This document shows, in pieces, positions 1-10,111 of a stretch of DNA of 39,727 bases; position 1 is the first letter of the stretch, and the number at the start of each line of letters is the position of its first letter. The DNA lies in the NCBI RefSeq assembly GCF_013184745.1, contig NZ_JAATVU010000055.1:1-39727 (forward strand), read 5' to 3'. Made by a program: the position numbers and the translations under genes. Under the pieces are notes generated by a model, which saw nothing but the letters and a program-made list of their open reading frames with translations, did not search any database and was not told the DNA's origin. Origin of the DNA: Mangrovicoccus sp. HB161399. Its GTDB lineage: Bacteria; Pseudomonadota; Alphaproteobacteria; Rhodobacterales; Rhodobacteraceae.

Positions 1-94
1 AGAGGATCGTGGCGCTTCCGTGACGAACTTGTCCCATAGGGCATCCTTCCATTCCTTCGAAAGGATCACACCATCAAACCGTGGGATCAAACAC

Positions 95-853
95 CTAGTC
101 TGCGCGGGCCGCGCGGCGGCGCAGCAGGGCGGCCATCGCCAGGGCGGAGGCCAGCGCCGCGCCTGCCGGGAGCGCCGGGACGACGGCGGGATCGCTGTTC
201 TCGCTGTCGCCGGCGACCTGGGTCTGCGGAACGGTCGAGGTGCCGCCGCCGCCCGTGCTGCCGCCGGTCTTGCTGCCCGAGTTCGAGCCCGAGCCCGTCC
301 CGCCGCCGAATAGCCCGCCGGGGGTGAACAGGTCGAACGGGTCGCTGCGGCCGCGCTGGCCGTCGGGGCGGTCCACCTGGTGCGAGCCGTAATGCCAGCT
401 GTCGTCCTGCCACGGCGCGACCGGGGCGAGCAGGTCGAAATCCGCGGCAGAGGCCAGACGCGTGACGGCGACCGGGTCGGCGGGCGGATCGACCGGCAGG
501 AGCCGGGCGAGCGCATCGGGGTCCTCGCTGCTGCAGACGGTCGCGCGCGTGCCGAGATAGGACTGCCATTCGTCCTCGCTCGCCGGGCGGCCGAGAATCT
601 CCCGGTCGTAGGTTTCGCGGTCCAGAAGGTCGGCGCAGGGCTGCTCGATGCACAGCGGCGGCGGCCGCGTGCCCTTGAACCCTTCGCGGTACGCGGTCTC
701 GAGATCGGCCTCCATGATGCAGGTCTTGCCAAGGAAATCATGGAAATAGGGCACGCTTCCCGCGCGGGCGGCGCCCGGAGCGGTGGCCAGGGCCAGCAGG
801 CAGCCGGCAAGCATGAGAGAAGCGCCGCGCGAGGCGCGGCCGAGACGTGCCAA
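95..853 (-). CDS. Secreted protein with VPLPA-like C-terminal sorting signal
   Basis: 252 residues, function unknown. The N-terminus is a signal peptide: Arg-rich start, hydrophobic stretch at about residues 12-28, and an Ala-rich cleavage region ending near AARAG. The middle (about 30-150) is acidic, with several cysteines (TCIMEAD, PLCIEQPC, TVCSSED) that could form disulfides. A Gly/Ser/Thr-rich linker (about 180-215) follows. The C-terminus carries VPALPAG, a hydrophobic segment and a terminal RRRAAR cluster. That tripartite ending is the layout of the VPLPA-CTERM/exosortase substrates common in Rhodobacterales, with one extra Ala in the motif. The start is a TTG at 853-851, chosen because a strong AAGGAAGGAG lies 7 bases upstream. 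No exosortase gene is in the window. Probably exported and anchored or processed at the envelope. Confidence 0.72.
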   Translation of the reverse strand: MARLGRASRGASLMLAGCLLALATAPGAARAGSVPYFHDFLGKTCIMEADLETAYREGFKGTRPPPLCIEQPCADLLDRETYDREILGRPASEDEWQSYLGTRATVCSSEDPDALARLLPVDPPADPVAVTRLASAADFDLLAPVAPWQDDSWHYGSHQVDRPDGQRGRSDPFDLFTPGGLFGGGTGSGSNSGSKTGGSTGGGGTSTVPQTQVAGDSENSDPAVVPALPAGAALASALAMAALLRRRAARAD

Positions 854-1246
854 GGCGTATCTCCTTCCTTTGGCAGGATCGATTCCGGGGGGACTCCGTG
901 GGGCTATCTACCGCATTTCATGGGCTCGTACACGGATTCTGAACAGACTAAGTAAATTTGTTAAGACCCATGCGGGGAATCGCATCTTGGGGGGTCAACA
1001 GAAAAAACCGCAAGAACTTGTGATTTCTTCGTTGACCGGTGCGGAGGTTCTACGCTTACTTGTGGGTGCGCGGTACACCTGCACTAGATGTGGTGATCGC
1101 CGGACATCGGGGGACAATGCGCTGCTCAACATCTTGTGGTCCTGCCAGGCCATGAGCGGGCGTCTTTGCCTCCGCCGCAAGCGACCAGGCGGCTAACGGC
1201 CCTCCGGGGCCCCGCGCAACCCGAGAGACGACCTGCAGAGGCCCCC
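854..1246. other. Intergenic region between divergent genes; promoter/operator region of nrdJ
   Basis: About 390 bases without a convincing gene. The stretch near 935-975 is clearly more AT-rich than its surroundings and probably holds the start signals for the leftward secreted-protein gene. The nrdJ side contains two NrdR-box-like palindromes, listed separately. No B12-box-like conserved motif or other cobalamin riboswitch signature was recognised. Confidence 0.5.
1050..1096 (+). promoter_or_regulatory. Candidate tandem NrdR boxes upstream of nrdJ
   Basis: Two imperfect palindromes resemble the NrdR consensus acaCwAtATaTwGtgt. They are ctacgcttacttgtgg at 1050-1065 (about half the positions match) and gcactagatgtggtga at 1081-1096 (about 11 of 16 match, including CTA, AT and Gtg). 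Their starts are exactly 31 bp apart, the usual three-helical-turn spacing of NrdR pairs. A possible -35 TTGACC lies at 1032-1037. NrdR itself is encoded at 32330 in this window. Confidence 0.6.
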
Positions 1247-4200
1247 ATGAAGATTGAGCGCAAGTTCACGACCGAAGCTGCTGACGCCTACGACCGCCTG
1301 GACTTCTCCCTGACCTCTTCAGAAATACGGAATCCCGACGGCACCACCGTCTTCCGTTTGGACGAGGTCGAGGTGCCCGCGGGATGGAGCCAGGTCGCCT
1401 CGGACGTGCTGGCGCAGAAATACTTCCGCAAGGCGGGCGTCGCCGCGAAGCTCAAGCGCGTGCCGGAGAAGAACGTGCCGGAATGGCTGTGGCGCTCGGT
1501 TCCCGACCGCCAGGCGCTGGCCCAGCTGCCCGAGGAAGAGCGCTACGGCGGCGAGACCTCGGCACGGCAGGTCTTCGACCGTCTGGCAGGGGCCTGGACC
1601 TATTGGGGCTGGAAGGGCGGATACTTCTCTTCCGAAGGGGACGCCCGCGCCTATTTCGACGAGATGCGGCTGATGCTCGCCCGCCAGATGGCGGCGCCGA
1701 ACTCGCCGCAATGGTTCAACACCGGCCTGCACTGGGCCTATGGCATCGACGGCCCGTCCCAGGGCCATTACTACGTCGATCCCTTCACCCGGAAGATGGT
1801 GAAGTCGAAATCGGCCTACGAACATCCGCAGCCCCATGCCTGCTTCATCCAGTCCGTCAGCGACGACCTGGTGAACGAGGGCGGCATCATGGACCTCTGG
1901 GTCCGCGAGGCGCGCCTCTTCAAGTACGGCTCGGGGACGGGCACGAACTTTTCAAGCCTCCGGGCCGAGGGCGAAGCCCTCTCCGGCGGCGGCAAGAGCT
2001 CCGGTCTGATGGGTTTCCTGAAGATCGGCGATCGGGCAGCGGGCGCGATCAAGTCGGGCGGCACGACCCGGCGCGCGGCCAAGATGGTGATCTGCGACGC
2101 GGACCACCCGGATATCGAGGACTTCATCAACTGGAAGGTGAAGGAAGAGCAAAAGGTCGCGAGCCTGGTGGCAGGCTCGAAGATGCACGAGACGCATCTC
2201 AACCAGATCTTCGCCGGGATTGCCCAATGGGACGGCAGCATCGCAGATGCGACCGACCCGGCGAAGAACGACGCCCTGAAGAAGGCGATCCGCGCCGCCA
2301 AGAAGGCGATGATCCCCGAAGCCTATGTCAACCGCGTGCTCCAGTATGCACGGCAGGGCTACACGGCCATCGAATTCCCCACCTATGACACCGACTGGGA
2401 CAGCGAGGCCTATCTGTCTGTCTCGGGCCAGAATTCCAACAACTCGGTGCGCGTGACCGATGCCTTCCTCAGGGCCGTCCGCGAGGACGGCGACTGGGCG
2501 CTCCTGCGCCGCACCGACGGCAAGGTCGCGAAAACGCTGAAGGCGCGCGACCTGTGGGAGCAGATCGGCCATGCCGCCTGGGCCTGCGCCGATCCGGGCA
2601 TCCAGTACCATGACACGGTCAATGCCTGGCACACCTGCCCCGAGGACGGCGAGATCCGCGGATCGAACCCGTGCTCGGAATACATGTTCCTCGACGACAC
2701 GGCCTGCAACCTCGCCTCGCTGAACCTGCTGACCTTCCTCCGGGACGGCCGCTTCGAGGCGCAGGACTTCATGCATGCCGCGCGGCTCTGGACGGTGACG
2801 CTGGAGATCAGCGTGATGATGGCGCAGTTCCCCTCCGAGGAAATCGCCCGCCGCTCCTACGAATTCCGCACGCTGGGCTTGGGCTACGCCAATATCGGCG
2901 GTCTGCTGATGACCATGGGCCACGGCTACGACAGCGACGAGGGCCGCGCGATCTGCGGCGCCATCACCGCGATCATGACCGGCGTTGCCTATGCGACCTC
3001 GGCCGAGATGGCTTCCGAACTCGGGGCCTTCCCGGGCTACGAGAAGAACGCCAGGCACATGCTGCGGGTGATCCGCAACCACAGCCTTGCCGCCCAGGGC
3101 GCCGAGATCGGCTATGAGGGGCTGGCGGTGAAGCCGGTGCCGCTCGACCGCAAGAACTGCCCGGATCAGGACCTGCCGCATCTCGCGGCGGCGGCCTGGG
3201 ACGAGGCGCTGCGTCTGGGCCAGCTCCACGGCTACCGCAACGCACAGGCCACGGTAATCGCGCCGACCGGCACGATCGGGCTGGTGATGGATTGCGACAC
3301 CACCGGCATCGAGCCCGACTTCGCGCTGGCGAAGTTCAAGAAGCTCGCGGGCGGCGGCTATTTCAAGATCATCAACCGCTCGGTGCCGAAGGCGCTGGAA
3401 AAGCTCGGCTACACGCCTGCGCAGATCGAGGAGATCGCCGGCTATGCCGTCGGCCACGGCACGCTGGGCAATGCGCCGGGGATCAACCACACGGCGCTGA
3501 TCGGCCACGGCTTCGGCAAGGCGGAGATCGGCAAGATCGAGAAGGCGCTGAACTCGGCCTTCGACATCCGCTTCGTCTTCAACCAGTGGACGCTCGGCGA
3601 GGAATTCTGCACCGAGGTGCTGGGCATCCCGGCGAAGAAGATGGCGGATCCCACCTTCGACATGCTGGTGCATCTGGGCTTCACCAAGCGGCAGATCGAG
3701 GCGGCCAACGACCATGTCGTCGGCACCATGACGCTGGAAGGCGCGCCGCATCTGAAGCCGGAGCATCTGCCGGTGTTCGACTGCGCCAATGCCTGCGGGC
3801 GGAAGGGGCGGCGGTTCCTGTCGGTCGACAGCCACATCACCATGATGGCGGCGGCGCAGAGCTTCATCTCGGGGGCGATCTCCAAGACGATCAACATGCC
3901 CAACGACGCCACGATCGAGGATTGCCAGCGCGCCTACGAACTCAGCTGGTCGCTGGGCGTGAAAGCCAACGCGCTCTACCGCGACGGCTCGAAGCTCAGC
4001 CAGCCGCTGGCGGCCTCGCTGGTAGAAGACGATGACGAGGCGGCCGAGGTGCTGGAGACCGGCACGCCGCAGGAAAAGGCCGCGGTGCTGGCCGAGAAGA
4101 TCGTCGAGAAGATCGTCATCAAGGAGGTCAAGGCGGGCCGGGCCAAGCTGCCCGAGCGGCGCAAGGGCTATACCCAGAAGGCGATCATCGGCGGCCACAA

Positions 4201-4867
4201 GGTCTATCTGCGCACCGGCGAATACCGCGACGGGTCCCTGGGCGAGATCTTCATAGACATGCACAAGGAAGGCGCGGGCTTCCGGGCGATGATGAACAAC
4301 TTCGCCATCGCCGTGTCCGTAGGCCTGCAATACGGCGTGCCGCTGGAGGAATTCGTCGAGGCCTTCACCTTCACCCGCTTCGAGCCCGCCGGCATGGTGC
4401 AGGGCAACGACTCCATCAAGAACGCGACCTCGATCCTCGACTACATCTTCCGCGAACTGGCGGTCAGCTATCTCGACCGCACCGACCTGGCCCATGTCCA
4501 GCCCGAGGGCACCAGCTTCGACACGCTGGGCGGCGGGGTGGAGGAAAGCGCCTCGAACCTGCGCCCGGTGGGCGAGAGCGCGGCATCGAAATCGCTGCAG
4601 GTGCTCAAGCAGATCAGTTCCTCGGGCTATCTGAGAAACCGGCTGCCGCAGGACCTGGTGACGGGGGACGGGCTGGGCTTCGAGACGGTGTTCGACCTGC
4701 ATGCCACCACCGCGATCGCCGAGCCGGTGGCGATGGATGCGCGGGCGAAGGCCAAGATGCAGGGCTACGAGGGCGATCCCTGCGGCGAATGCGGAAACTA
4801 CACGCTGGTGCGCAACGGCACCTGCATGAAGTGCAACACCTGCGGCGGCACCTCGGGCTGCAGCTGA
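1247..4867 (+). CDS. nrdJ: Vitamin B12-dependent (class II) ribonucleotide reductase
   Basis: 1206 residues, the usual size of the long proteobacterial NrdJ. It reduces ribonucleotides to deoxyribonucleotides using adenosylcobalamin to generate the thiyl radical, so it works with or without oxygen. Visible active-site features are PHACFIQS (Cys199), the N-x-C-x-E motif NPCSEY (Asn474, Cys476, Glu478), the partner Cys487 eleven residues later as in class II enzymes, and the APTGTIG substrate loop. The C-terminal tail is cysteine-rich ([17 protein letters not shown]) and fits the zinc-binding and redox-shuttle tail. An in-frame ATG exists upstream at 1136, but [10 protein letters not shown] at 1247 matches the family N-terminus and follows the NrdR-box region. 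The gene stands alone and is followed by a hairpin terminator. Confidence 0.97.
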   Translation: MKIERKFTTEAADAYDRLDFSLTSSEIRNPDGTTVFRLDEVEVPAGWSQVASDVLAQKYFRKAGVAAKLKRVPEKNVPEWLWRSVPDRQALAQLPEEERYGGETSARQVFDRLAGAWTYWGWKGGYFSSEGDARAYFDEMRLMLARQMAAPNSPQWFNTGLHWAYGIDGPSQGHYYVDPFTRKMVKSKSAYEHPQPHACFIQSVSDDLVNEGGIMDLWVREARLFKYGSGTGTNFSSLRAEGEALSGGGKSSGLMGFLKIGDRAAGAIKSGGTTRRAAKMVICDADHPDIEDFINWKVKEEQKVASLVAGSKMHETHLNQIFAGIAQWDGSIADATDPAKNDALKKAIRAAKKAMIPEAYVNRVLQYARQGYTAIEFPTYDTDWDSEAYLSVSGQNSNNSVRVTDAFLRAVREDGDWALLRRTDGKVAKTLKARDLWEQIGHAAWACADPGIQYHDTVNAWHTCPEDGEIRGSNPCSEYMFLDDTACNLASLNLLTFLRDGRFEAQDFMHAARLWTVTLEISVMMAQFPSEEIARRSYEFRTLGLGYANIGGLLMTMGHGYDSDEGRAICGAITAIMTGVAYATSAEMASELGAFPGYEKNARHMLRVIRNHSLAAQGAEIGYEGLAVKPVPLDRKNCPDQDLPHLAAAAWDEALRLGQLHGYRNAQATVIAPTGTIGLVMDCDTTGIEPDFALAKFKKLAGGGYFKIINRSVPKALEKLGYTPAQIEEIAGYAVGHGTLGNAPGINHTALIGHGFGKAEIGKIEKALNSAFDIRFVFNQWTLGEEFCTEVLGIPAKKMADPTFDMLVHLGFTKRQIEAANDHVVGTMTLEGAPHLKPEHLPVFDCANACGRKGRRFLSVDSHITMMAAAQSFISGAISKTINMPNDATIEDCQRAYELSWSLGVKANALYRDGSKLSQPLAASLVEDDDEAAEVLETGTPQEKAAVLAEKIVEKIVIKEVKAGRAKLPERRKGYTQKAIIGGHKVYLRTGEYRDGSLGEIFIDMHKEGAGFRAMMNNFAIAVSVGLQYGVPLEEFVEAFTFTRFEPAGMVQGNDSIKNATSILDYIFRELAVSYLDRTDLAHVQPEGTSFDTLGGGVEESASNLRPVGESAASKSLQVLKQISSSGYLRNRLPQDLVTGDGLGFETVFDLHATTAIAEPVAMDARAKAKMQGYEGDPCGECGNYTLVRNGTCMKCNTCGGTSGCS

Positions 4868-5000
4868 CGGAACGCGCTCCGGGCCGCGCCCGGGGCAAGA
4901 CGGCTACCGGGGGCGGCCCGCCTGTCCCCGGCACGGTCCAGGTCGCAGGCAAGACAACCATCATCGAGCAGCAAACGACCGGAACCTGGAAAGTGCGACT

Positions 5001-5031
5001 GGCCTCCGCCCCGGCGGGGGCCGCTTTTATT
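5001..5031 (+). terminator. Rho-independent terminator after nrdJ
   Basis: A GC-only hairpin (GCCCC paired with GGGGC, within ggcctccgccccggcggggg) is followed by ccgcTTTTATT. It lies about 135 bases after the nrdJ stop. Confidence 0.6.
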
Positions 5032-5169
5032 CCGGCCGCCGCCGCAGCGGCCGCGCGATGCACCGGAGAGGGCAGGGGACCGCGGCCGGGAATCATCGGC
5101 GGCCCCCCGCGTGCCTGCCGCCGCGGCTCCGGCGGGGGCGTTCCTGCTTCGTCCCGGGGGCGGCTTCCG

Positions 5170-5194
5170 GCACTGCCTGACATTGCGGCAGTGC
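5170..5194. repeat. Inverted repeat GCACTGC-N11-GCAGTGC
   Basis: A perfect 7-bp inverted repeat about 35 bases upstream of the candidate promoter of the kinase-like gene. There is no T-run, so it looks more like an operator or mRNA hairpin than a terminator. The surrounding 4868-5227 stretch otherwise shows only the nrdJ terminator and no convincing gene. Confidence 0.35.
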
Positions 5195-5227
5195 AGCAAA
5201 GATTCGGCCCCAAACCGACCGGCGCGC

Positions 5228-5255
5228 TTGGCAACGCGAAGCGTCATGTTTTATT
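5228..5255 (+). promoter_or_regulatory. Candidate sigma-70 promoter for the P-loop kinase-like gene
   Basis: TTGGCA (5228-5233), a 16-bp spacer, then TTTATT (5250-5255) in an unusually AT-rich patch. Transcription would begin near 5262. That excludes the upstream ATG at 5259 and favours the ATG at 5301. Confidence 0.4.
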
Positions 5256-5300
5256 CATATGGCAGACAAGTTTCGGTATTTATCGACTCGCGGGGTAGCG

Positions 5301-5888
5301 ATGCGGCACGAGACATGGCCTGTGGAACGTCAGGGACACCGGGTCCATATCTTCGGACCCAGCGGGTCGGGCACCTCGACGCTCGGTCGCGCCGTCGCAG
5401 ACGCTCTGGCCTCGCAGCATTTCGATACCGACGACTTCTACTGGCTCCCCACCGACCCGCCCTTCACCCGCAAGCGCCCCGTCGACGAGCGGCTCGCCCT
5501 GATGGAGGCGATCTTCCTGCCTCGGCGCGACTGGGTGCTGTCGGGGTCGGTCGAAAGCTGGGGCATGCCGATCGCGCCGCGGGTGACCATGGCGGTGCAC
5601 CTGTCGCTGGAACCCGAGATCCGCCGCTCGCGGCTGGAACGGCGCGAGGCGCTGCGCTGCAATTGCGGGCGCGGCTGGGGGCAGCCATTCTGCGCGCCCT
5701 GCACGGCCTTCCTGTGCTGGGCCGACCGCTATGAGGCGGGAGACCGCCCGGGGCGCAACCTGAAGGACGACACCGCCTGGGCGAGGGCGCTCGACTGTCC
5801 GCTGCTGCTGCTCGACAGCGCGCGGCCGCCCCAGGAGCTGCTGCAATCCGTTCTCGACAGGCTTGACCAGATCGCGGCGCTCGCCTAG
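5301..5888 (+). CDS. P-loop NTPase, adenylate-kinase-like, with Cys-rich insert
   Basis: 195 residues from the chosen start. The Walker A loop GPSGSGTST is close to the N-terminus and is followed by FDTDDFYW, a layout typical of small nucleoside or shikimate kinase-like proteins that phosphorylate a small substrate with ATP. Residues about 115-140 hold a cysteine cluster (RCNCGRG, PFCAPC, FLCW), which could bind zinc in a lid region. The exact substrate cannot be read from the sequence. The ATG at 5301 is preferred over 5259 because it has GGGG a few bases upstream and lies downstream of the likely promoter. The gene is 35 bases ahead of prmA and probably co-transcribed with it. Confidence 0.75.
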   Translation: MRHETWPVERQGHRVHIFGPSGSGTSTLGRAVADALASQHFDTDDFYWLPTDPPFTRKRPVDERLALMEAIFLPRRDWVLSGSVESWGMPIAPRVTMAVHLSLEPEIRRSRLERREALRCNCGRGWGQPFCAPCTAFLCWADRYEAGDRPGRNLKDDTAWARALDCPLLLLDSARPPQELLQSVLDRLDQIAALA

Positions 5889-5923
5889 GGCCGGGGCTTC
5901 GACCCCGACAGCCCGAGGATGCC

Positions 5924-6790
5924 ATGCCGACCTGGACCGCCCTGACCACGCTTGCCGACCGCGACATGGCGGAGGCTCTTGCCGAACGTCTCGAGGATCT
6001 CGAGCCCGAACCCCACGGCGTCGGCGCCTTCGAGATGGAGGACGGCTCCGGCCTCTGGGAGATCGGCGGCTACTTCACGGAAGCGCCCGACGAGGTCGCG
6101 CTGGCGCTGCTGGCGGCCGCGCATGGGGCGAAGCCCTTCACCGTGTCCGAGCTGCCCGAGACCGACTGGGTCGCCAAGGTCCGCCGCGAGCTGGCCCCGG
6201 TCGAGGCCGGGCGGTTCTGGCTCTATGGCAGCCATGACGCCGATACGGTCCCGGCGGAGAAGGTCTCGCTGCTGATCGAGGCGGCCATGGCCTTCGGCAC
6301 CGGCCATCACGGCACAACGCAGGGCTGTCTCGTCGCCTTCGACCGGCTGCTGAACAACGGGCTGCAGCCCGGCCCGGTGGCCGATGTCGGCTGCGGCACC
6401 GCCGTGCTGGCCATGGCGGCGGCGAAGGTCTGGGACATCGTGCCGGTGGCCAGCGACATCGACCCGGTCGCGGTCGAGGTGGCCGTGGCCAATGCCGGGG
6501 CGAACGGGCTTGCCGGCCGCATCCACGCGGTCGAGGCGACCGGATTCGGCCATCCGGACCTGGCGGGGCCGTTCCGGCTGATCTTCGCCAACATCCTGAA
6601 GGGCCCGCTGATCGACCTGGCGCCTGACATGGGCAAGGCGGCGGAAGCGGGCGGGGCGATCATCCTCTCGGGCCTGCTGAACGACCAGGCGGACGAGGTG
6701 AAGGCGGCCTACGAGGCGGCGGGCTTCGCGCTCGACGACCACCTGGTCATAGGCGACTGGTCGACCCTGACGATGATCCGCGCCGCCTGA
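5924..6790 (+). CDS. prmA: Ribosomal protein L11 methyltransferase
   Basis: 288 residues, normal family size. PrmA uses S-adenosylmethionine to trimethylate ribosomal protein L11. Recognisable features are the PrmA-specific AFGTGHHGTT loop (about residues 125-135), the SAM-binding motif DVGCGTAVLAMAAAK (about 155), an acidic motif II (SDIDPVAVEVA) and the NILKGPLIDLAP motif (about 225). The N-terminal part matches the substrate-recognition domain. A clear terminator lies 35 bases after the stop codon. Confidence 0.93.
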   Translation: MPTWTALTTLADRDMAEALAERLEDLEPEPHGVGAFEMEDGSGLWEIGGYFTEAPDEVALALLAAAHGAKPFTVSELPETDWVAKVRRELAPVEAGRFWLYGSHDADTVPAEKVSLLIEAAMAFGTGHHGTTQGCLVAFDRLLNNGLQPGPVADVGCGTAVLAMAAAKVWDIVPVASDIDPVAVEVAVANAGANGLAGRIHAVEATGFGHPDLAGPFRLIFANILKGPLIDLAPDMGKAAEAGGAIILSGLLNDQADEVKAAYEAAGFALDDHLVIGDWSTLTMIRAA

Positions 6791-6824
6791 GGCGCGGGTC
6801 CCGCAGGCATCCCCCGGACACGAG

Positions 6825-6855
6825 AAAGCCCCGGACCGTCAGGCCGGGGCTTTTT
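6825..6855 (+). terminator. Rho-independent terminator after prmA
   Basis: AAAGCCCCGG and CCGGGGCTTTTT form a stem around an 8-10 base loop, with five T residues on the plus strand. The stem could also stop leftward transcription from the DUF1127 gene, but its T-run in that direction is only three bases. Confidence 0.85.
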
Positions 6856-6876
6856 GCATCCGCAGGGCGGGAAGGC

Positions 6877-7080
6877 TCACTTGTGCGAGAAGCTCATGTA
6901 GCGGATGTCGTAGCGGGAGATGCCCAGGTCGTCGAGTTCGCGGTCGTCGAGCGCGTAGAGTTCGCTGCGGGCTTTCTCGTTTTCGCGCCACTGGCGGAAC
7001 GCGTCCATGCCGCGGACGATCAGGGCGAAGAGGGCGCTGCCGGTCTGGTGGCGGGGTGCATTGGTGTGGAAGACGGCCAT
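6877..7080 (-). CDS. DUF1127 small basic protein (YjiS-like)
   Basis: 67 residues ending in the DUF1127 signature: an ArgTrp-containing helix (AFRQWRENEKARSEL) then YALDDRELDDLGISRYDI. Short DUF1127 proteins are abundant in alphaproteobacteria, and some have been linked to RNA binding and phosphate or carbon metabolism. The role of this copy is not known. The start MAVFHTNAPR at 7080 is chosen over longer readings because AAAGGAG lies a normal distance upstream. The gene is monocistronic and divergent from ruvC. Confidence 0.85.
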   Translation of the reverse strand: MAVFHTNAPRHQTGSALFALIVRGMDAFRQWRENEKARSELYALDDRELDDLGISRYDIRYMSFSHK

Positions 7081-7406
7081 TGTCTGGCTCCTTTGCCGGG
7101 TCGGCTCGAGTGTTGGGAGGGCACGGCTCTGTCGCCGTTCGAGGAGGCAGATAAGACAGCACTGCTGCCGGAACAACCGCCATCGCCTCATATCCCCTCT
7201 GCGCATGCTGCATAGGTGGCCGGCAAATCTAAACCACTGTAAAGACGTAGTTAATATTCCCCGGCGGCATGTCGTGTACGGCCTCCGGAATGCCGGTTCC
7301 GGCCGCTGCAGCAGGGAAGCGCGCCGAATTGCATTGCCGGATGTTCCCTTTTCGTGCTAACCCCTTGCGAAACACCGGAAACAAGAACGGGCAGGGCGGG
7401 CAGGCC
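7081..7406. other. Divergent intergenic region, DUF1127 gene / ruvC
   Basis: About 325 bases without a convincing gene. It holds an AT-richer core (7225-7260) with a CtrA-like box at 7240-7254. Longer leftward reading frames that cross it are not supported by ribosome-binding sites. Confidence 0.4.
7240..7254. promoter_or_regulatory. Candidate CtrA-binding site
   Basis: TAAA-GACGTAG-TTAA matches the CtrA consensus TTAA-N7-TTAA at 7 of 8 positions. It lies between the divergent DUF1127 and ruvC genes, and being nearly symmetric it does not say which gene it would serve. Confidence 0.35.
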
Positions 7407-7913
7407 ATGCGGATCATCGGCATCGACCCGGGCCTGCAAAGGCTCGGCTGGGGCGTCATCGAGGCCCACGGATCGCGGCTGCGCCATGTCGGCAACGGCG
7501 TGCTGCGCTCGGGCGACGGGCCGCTGGGCGTCCGGCTCGCGCGGCTTTTCCACGAACTGACCGAGATCGTCGGCCGCTTCGCCCCGGACGGGGCGGCAGT
7601 GGAGGCGACCTTCGTCAACAAGGACGCGGCCGGCACGCTGAAGCTGGGCCAGGCGCGCGGCGTCGCCATGCTGGTCCCGGCTCTGGCCGGGCTGGATGTC
7701 GGCGAGTATGCTCCGAACGCGGTGAAGAAGGCCGTGGTGGGCGTGGGACATGCGGAGAAGCACCAGGTGGAACACATGATCCGGCTGCAATTCCCGGGGG
7801 TGACCCTGGCAAATGCCGACGCGACCGACGCGCTGGCCATCGCGCTGTGCCATCTGCGGCACAGCCAGGCCAGCCACAGGCTGAGCGCGGCGATCCTGAG
7901 GGCGAAGGGATGA
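7407..7913 (+). CDS. ruvC: Holliday junction resolvase RuvC
   Basis: 168 residues. RuvC is the endonuclease that cuts Holliday junctions during recombinational repair, working as a dimer on RuvAB-bound junctions. The acidic catalytic residues appear in [12 protein letters not shown] at the N-terminus, VEATFV near residue 66, and the C-terminal [10 protein letters not shown] motif. The ATG at 7407 begins MRIIGIDPG, the family N-terminus, so the upstream in-frame codons are excluded. The stop codon overlaps the ruvA start (ATGA), indicating translational coupling in a ruvCAB operon. Confidence 0.96.
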   Translation: MRIIGIDPGLQRLGWGVIEAHGSRLRHVGNGVLRSGDGPLGVRLARLFHELTEIVGRFAPDGAAVEATFVNKDAAGTLKLGQARGVAMLVPALAGLDVGEYAPNAVKKAVVGVGHAEKHQVEHMIRLQFPGVTLANADATDALAIALCHLRHSQASHRLSAAILRAKG

Positions 7914-8593
7914 TCGGGCGGCTTTCGGGACAGCTGGTCTACCGCGCCACGGACCACGTGATGATCGACGTCCAGGGCGTGGGCTACCTGGTCTATTGCG
8001 CCGAGCGGACGCTCGCGGGACTGCCTGCGCCGGGCGAGATGGTCTCGCTCTATACCGACATGCTGGTGCGAGAGGATCTGCTGCAGCTCTTCGGATTCCG
8101 CACCCTGGCCGAGAAGGAATGGTACCGGCTGCTGTGCACCGTGCAGGGGGTGGGCGCCAAGGCGGCGCTGGCGATCCTGTCCTCGCTGGGGCCGGACGGC
8201 ACGGGGCGGGCGATCACCCTGGGCGATGCCAACGCGATCCGCGCCGCGCAGGGCGTCGGCCCCAAGCTGGCGCAGCGCATCGTGATGGAGCTGAAGGACA
8301 AGGCAGCCAACGTGCTCGCCATGTCCACGCCGATTGCCGCCGCGCCGGCGCTGCGCCGCGCCGCGCCGCAGGCCGCCGCGGAGCCGGTCGACCTGGTCGA
8401 GGAGATGCCGGAGCCGCTGCCCGAACCGGTCGCGGACAACCGCCAGTCGGATGCGATCTCGGCGCTGGTCAACCTGGGCTATTCGATGTCCGAAGCCGCC
8501 ACGGCGGTCGCCCGCGCCGCCCAGGACGCGCCCGAGGCGGACACGGCGCAGCTTATCCGCGCCGGGCTCAAGTCGCTCGCGCCGAAGGGATAA
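7910..8593 (+). CDS. ruvA: Holliday junction branch-migration protein RuvA
   Basis: 227 residues. RuvA tetramers bind the four-way junction and load the RuvB motor. It begins [11 protein letters not shown] and shows the OB-fold domain I, then the helix-hairpin-helix region ([14 protein letters not shown] and [17 protein letters not shown], about residues 78-130). An Ala/Pro/Glu-rich flexible linker and the small C-terminal domain III ([17 protein letters not shown]) that contacts RuvB complete it. It overlaps ruvC by four bases, and ruvB starts three bases after its stop. Confidence 0.96.
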   Translation: MIGRLSGQLVYRATDHVMIDVQGVGYLVYCAERTLAGLPAPGEMVSLYTDMLVREDLLQLFGFRTLAEKEWYRLLCTVQGVGAKAALAILSSLGPDGTGRAITLGDANAIRAAQGVGPKLAQRIVMELKDKAANVLAMSTPIAAAPALRRAAPQAAAEPVDLVEEMPEPLPEPVADNRQSDAISALVNLGYSMSEAATAVARAAQDAPEADTAQLIRAGLKSLAPKG

Positions 8594-8596
8594 GCG

Positions 8597-9619
<1,023 letters not shown>

Positions 9620-10111
9620 GCGTGCATCTTCCGGCAGCCGCGGCCCAAGCAGCGCATCCGGGAATGCCGGGGGAGGACCGGTCCGGCGATGACCGCATGC
9701 GCCGGTGCCATGCATGGGCGCTGTCAGCGGAGGCTTCCGGATTGCAGCAGGACTGCCGCCACCCTCGATTTGCGGTCGGGCGGGCCGGAGCGCGGGCGCA
9801 ACCCGCGGCTGCCGCCTCGCGATGTCCTCGCGCTGATCCGCCGGGAAGGCAGCGTTGCGGCTGGCCGAGCGGCGGTGCGGCTCATCCGCGGGCAGGCTCT
9901 GTGCGGCTGCGGCGCGATCGTCTCCGGTGGCAGGACGCAAGCGCGTGCCGAGCGAGCCGCCCGCTTCCAACTGCGCGCCCTATCCAGCCGGGTTATTGCC
10001 GGACGGGGAAAGCCCGGGGCTTGCCGGGCGTGGCGGCCTTTGGGCGGAGGCTCTCAGCCCCGGTCATGCCGCCGGAGCGGGCCGTCGCCGTGCCCGGCGG
10101 TACCAGCCGCG
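9620..10111. other. Gene-free stretch after ruvB
   Basis: About 490 bases. Open frames here lack ribosome-binding sites and family resemblance. The only structure supported is a leftward terminator hairpin near 10005-10029 belonging to the minus-strand gene at 10112-10462. Confidence 0.5.
10005..10029 (-). terminator. Rho-independent terminator, leftward
   Basis: Read on the minus strand, GCCCGG-loop-CCGGGC is followed by TTTCCCC. It lies about 80 bases after the stop of the minus-strand gene at 10112. Confidence 0.55.

Noticed and set aside
1-94. Possible coding fragment or transposase remnant at the left edge (minus strand reads KEWKDALWDKFVTEAP)
   Set aside because: Only about 20 residues are readable, with no start, stop or motif that settles the family.
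854-1246. Cobalamin riboswitch before the B12-dependent reductase
   Set aside because: No B12-box-like conserved core was seen. The visible palindromes fit NrdR boxes better.
1952-4702. A 916-residue open frame antisense to nrdJ
   Set aside because: It is the GC-rich shadow of a certain gene: composition dominated by Arg, Gly, Leu, Asp and His, no family motif and no ribosome-binding site.
4868-5000. Apparent coding sense after the nrdJ stop (TTIIEQQTTGTWKVRL)
   Set aside because: No start codon with a ribosome-binding site, the frame overlaps nrdJ out of phase, and it runs through the terminator hairpin.
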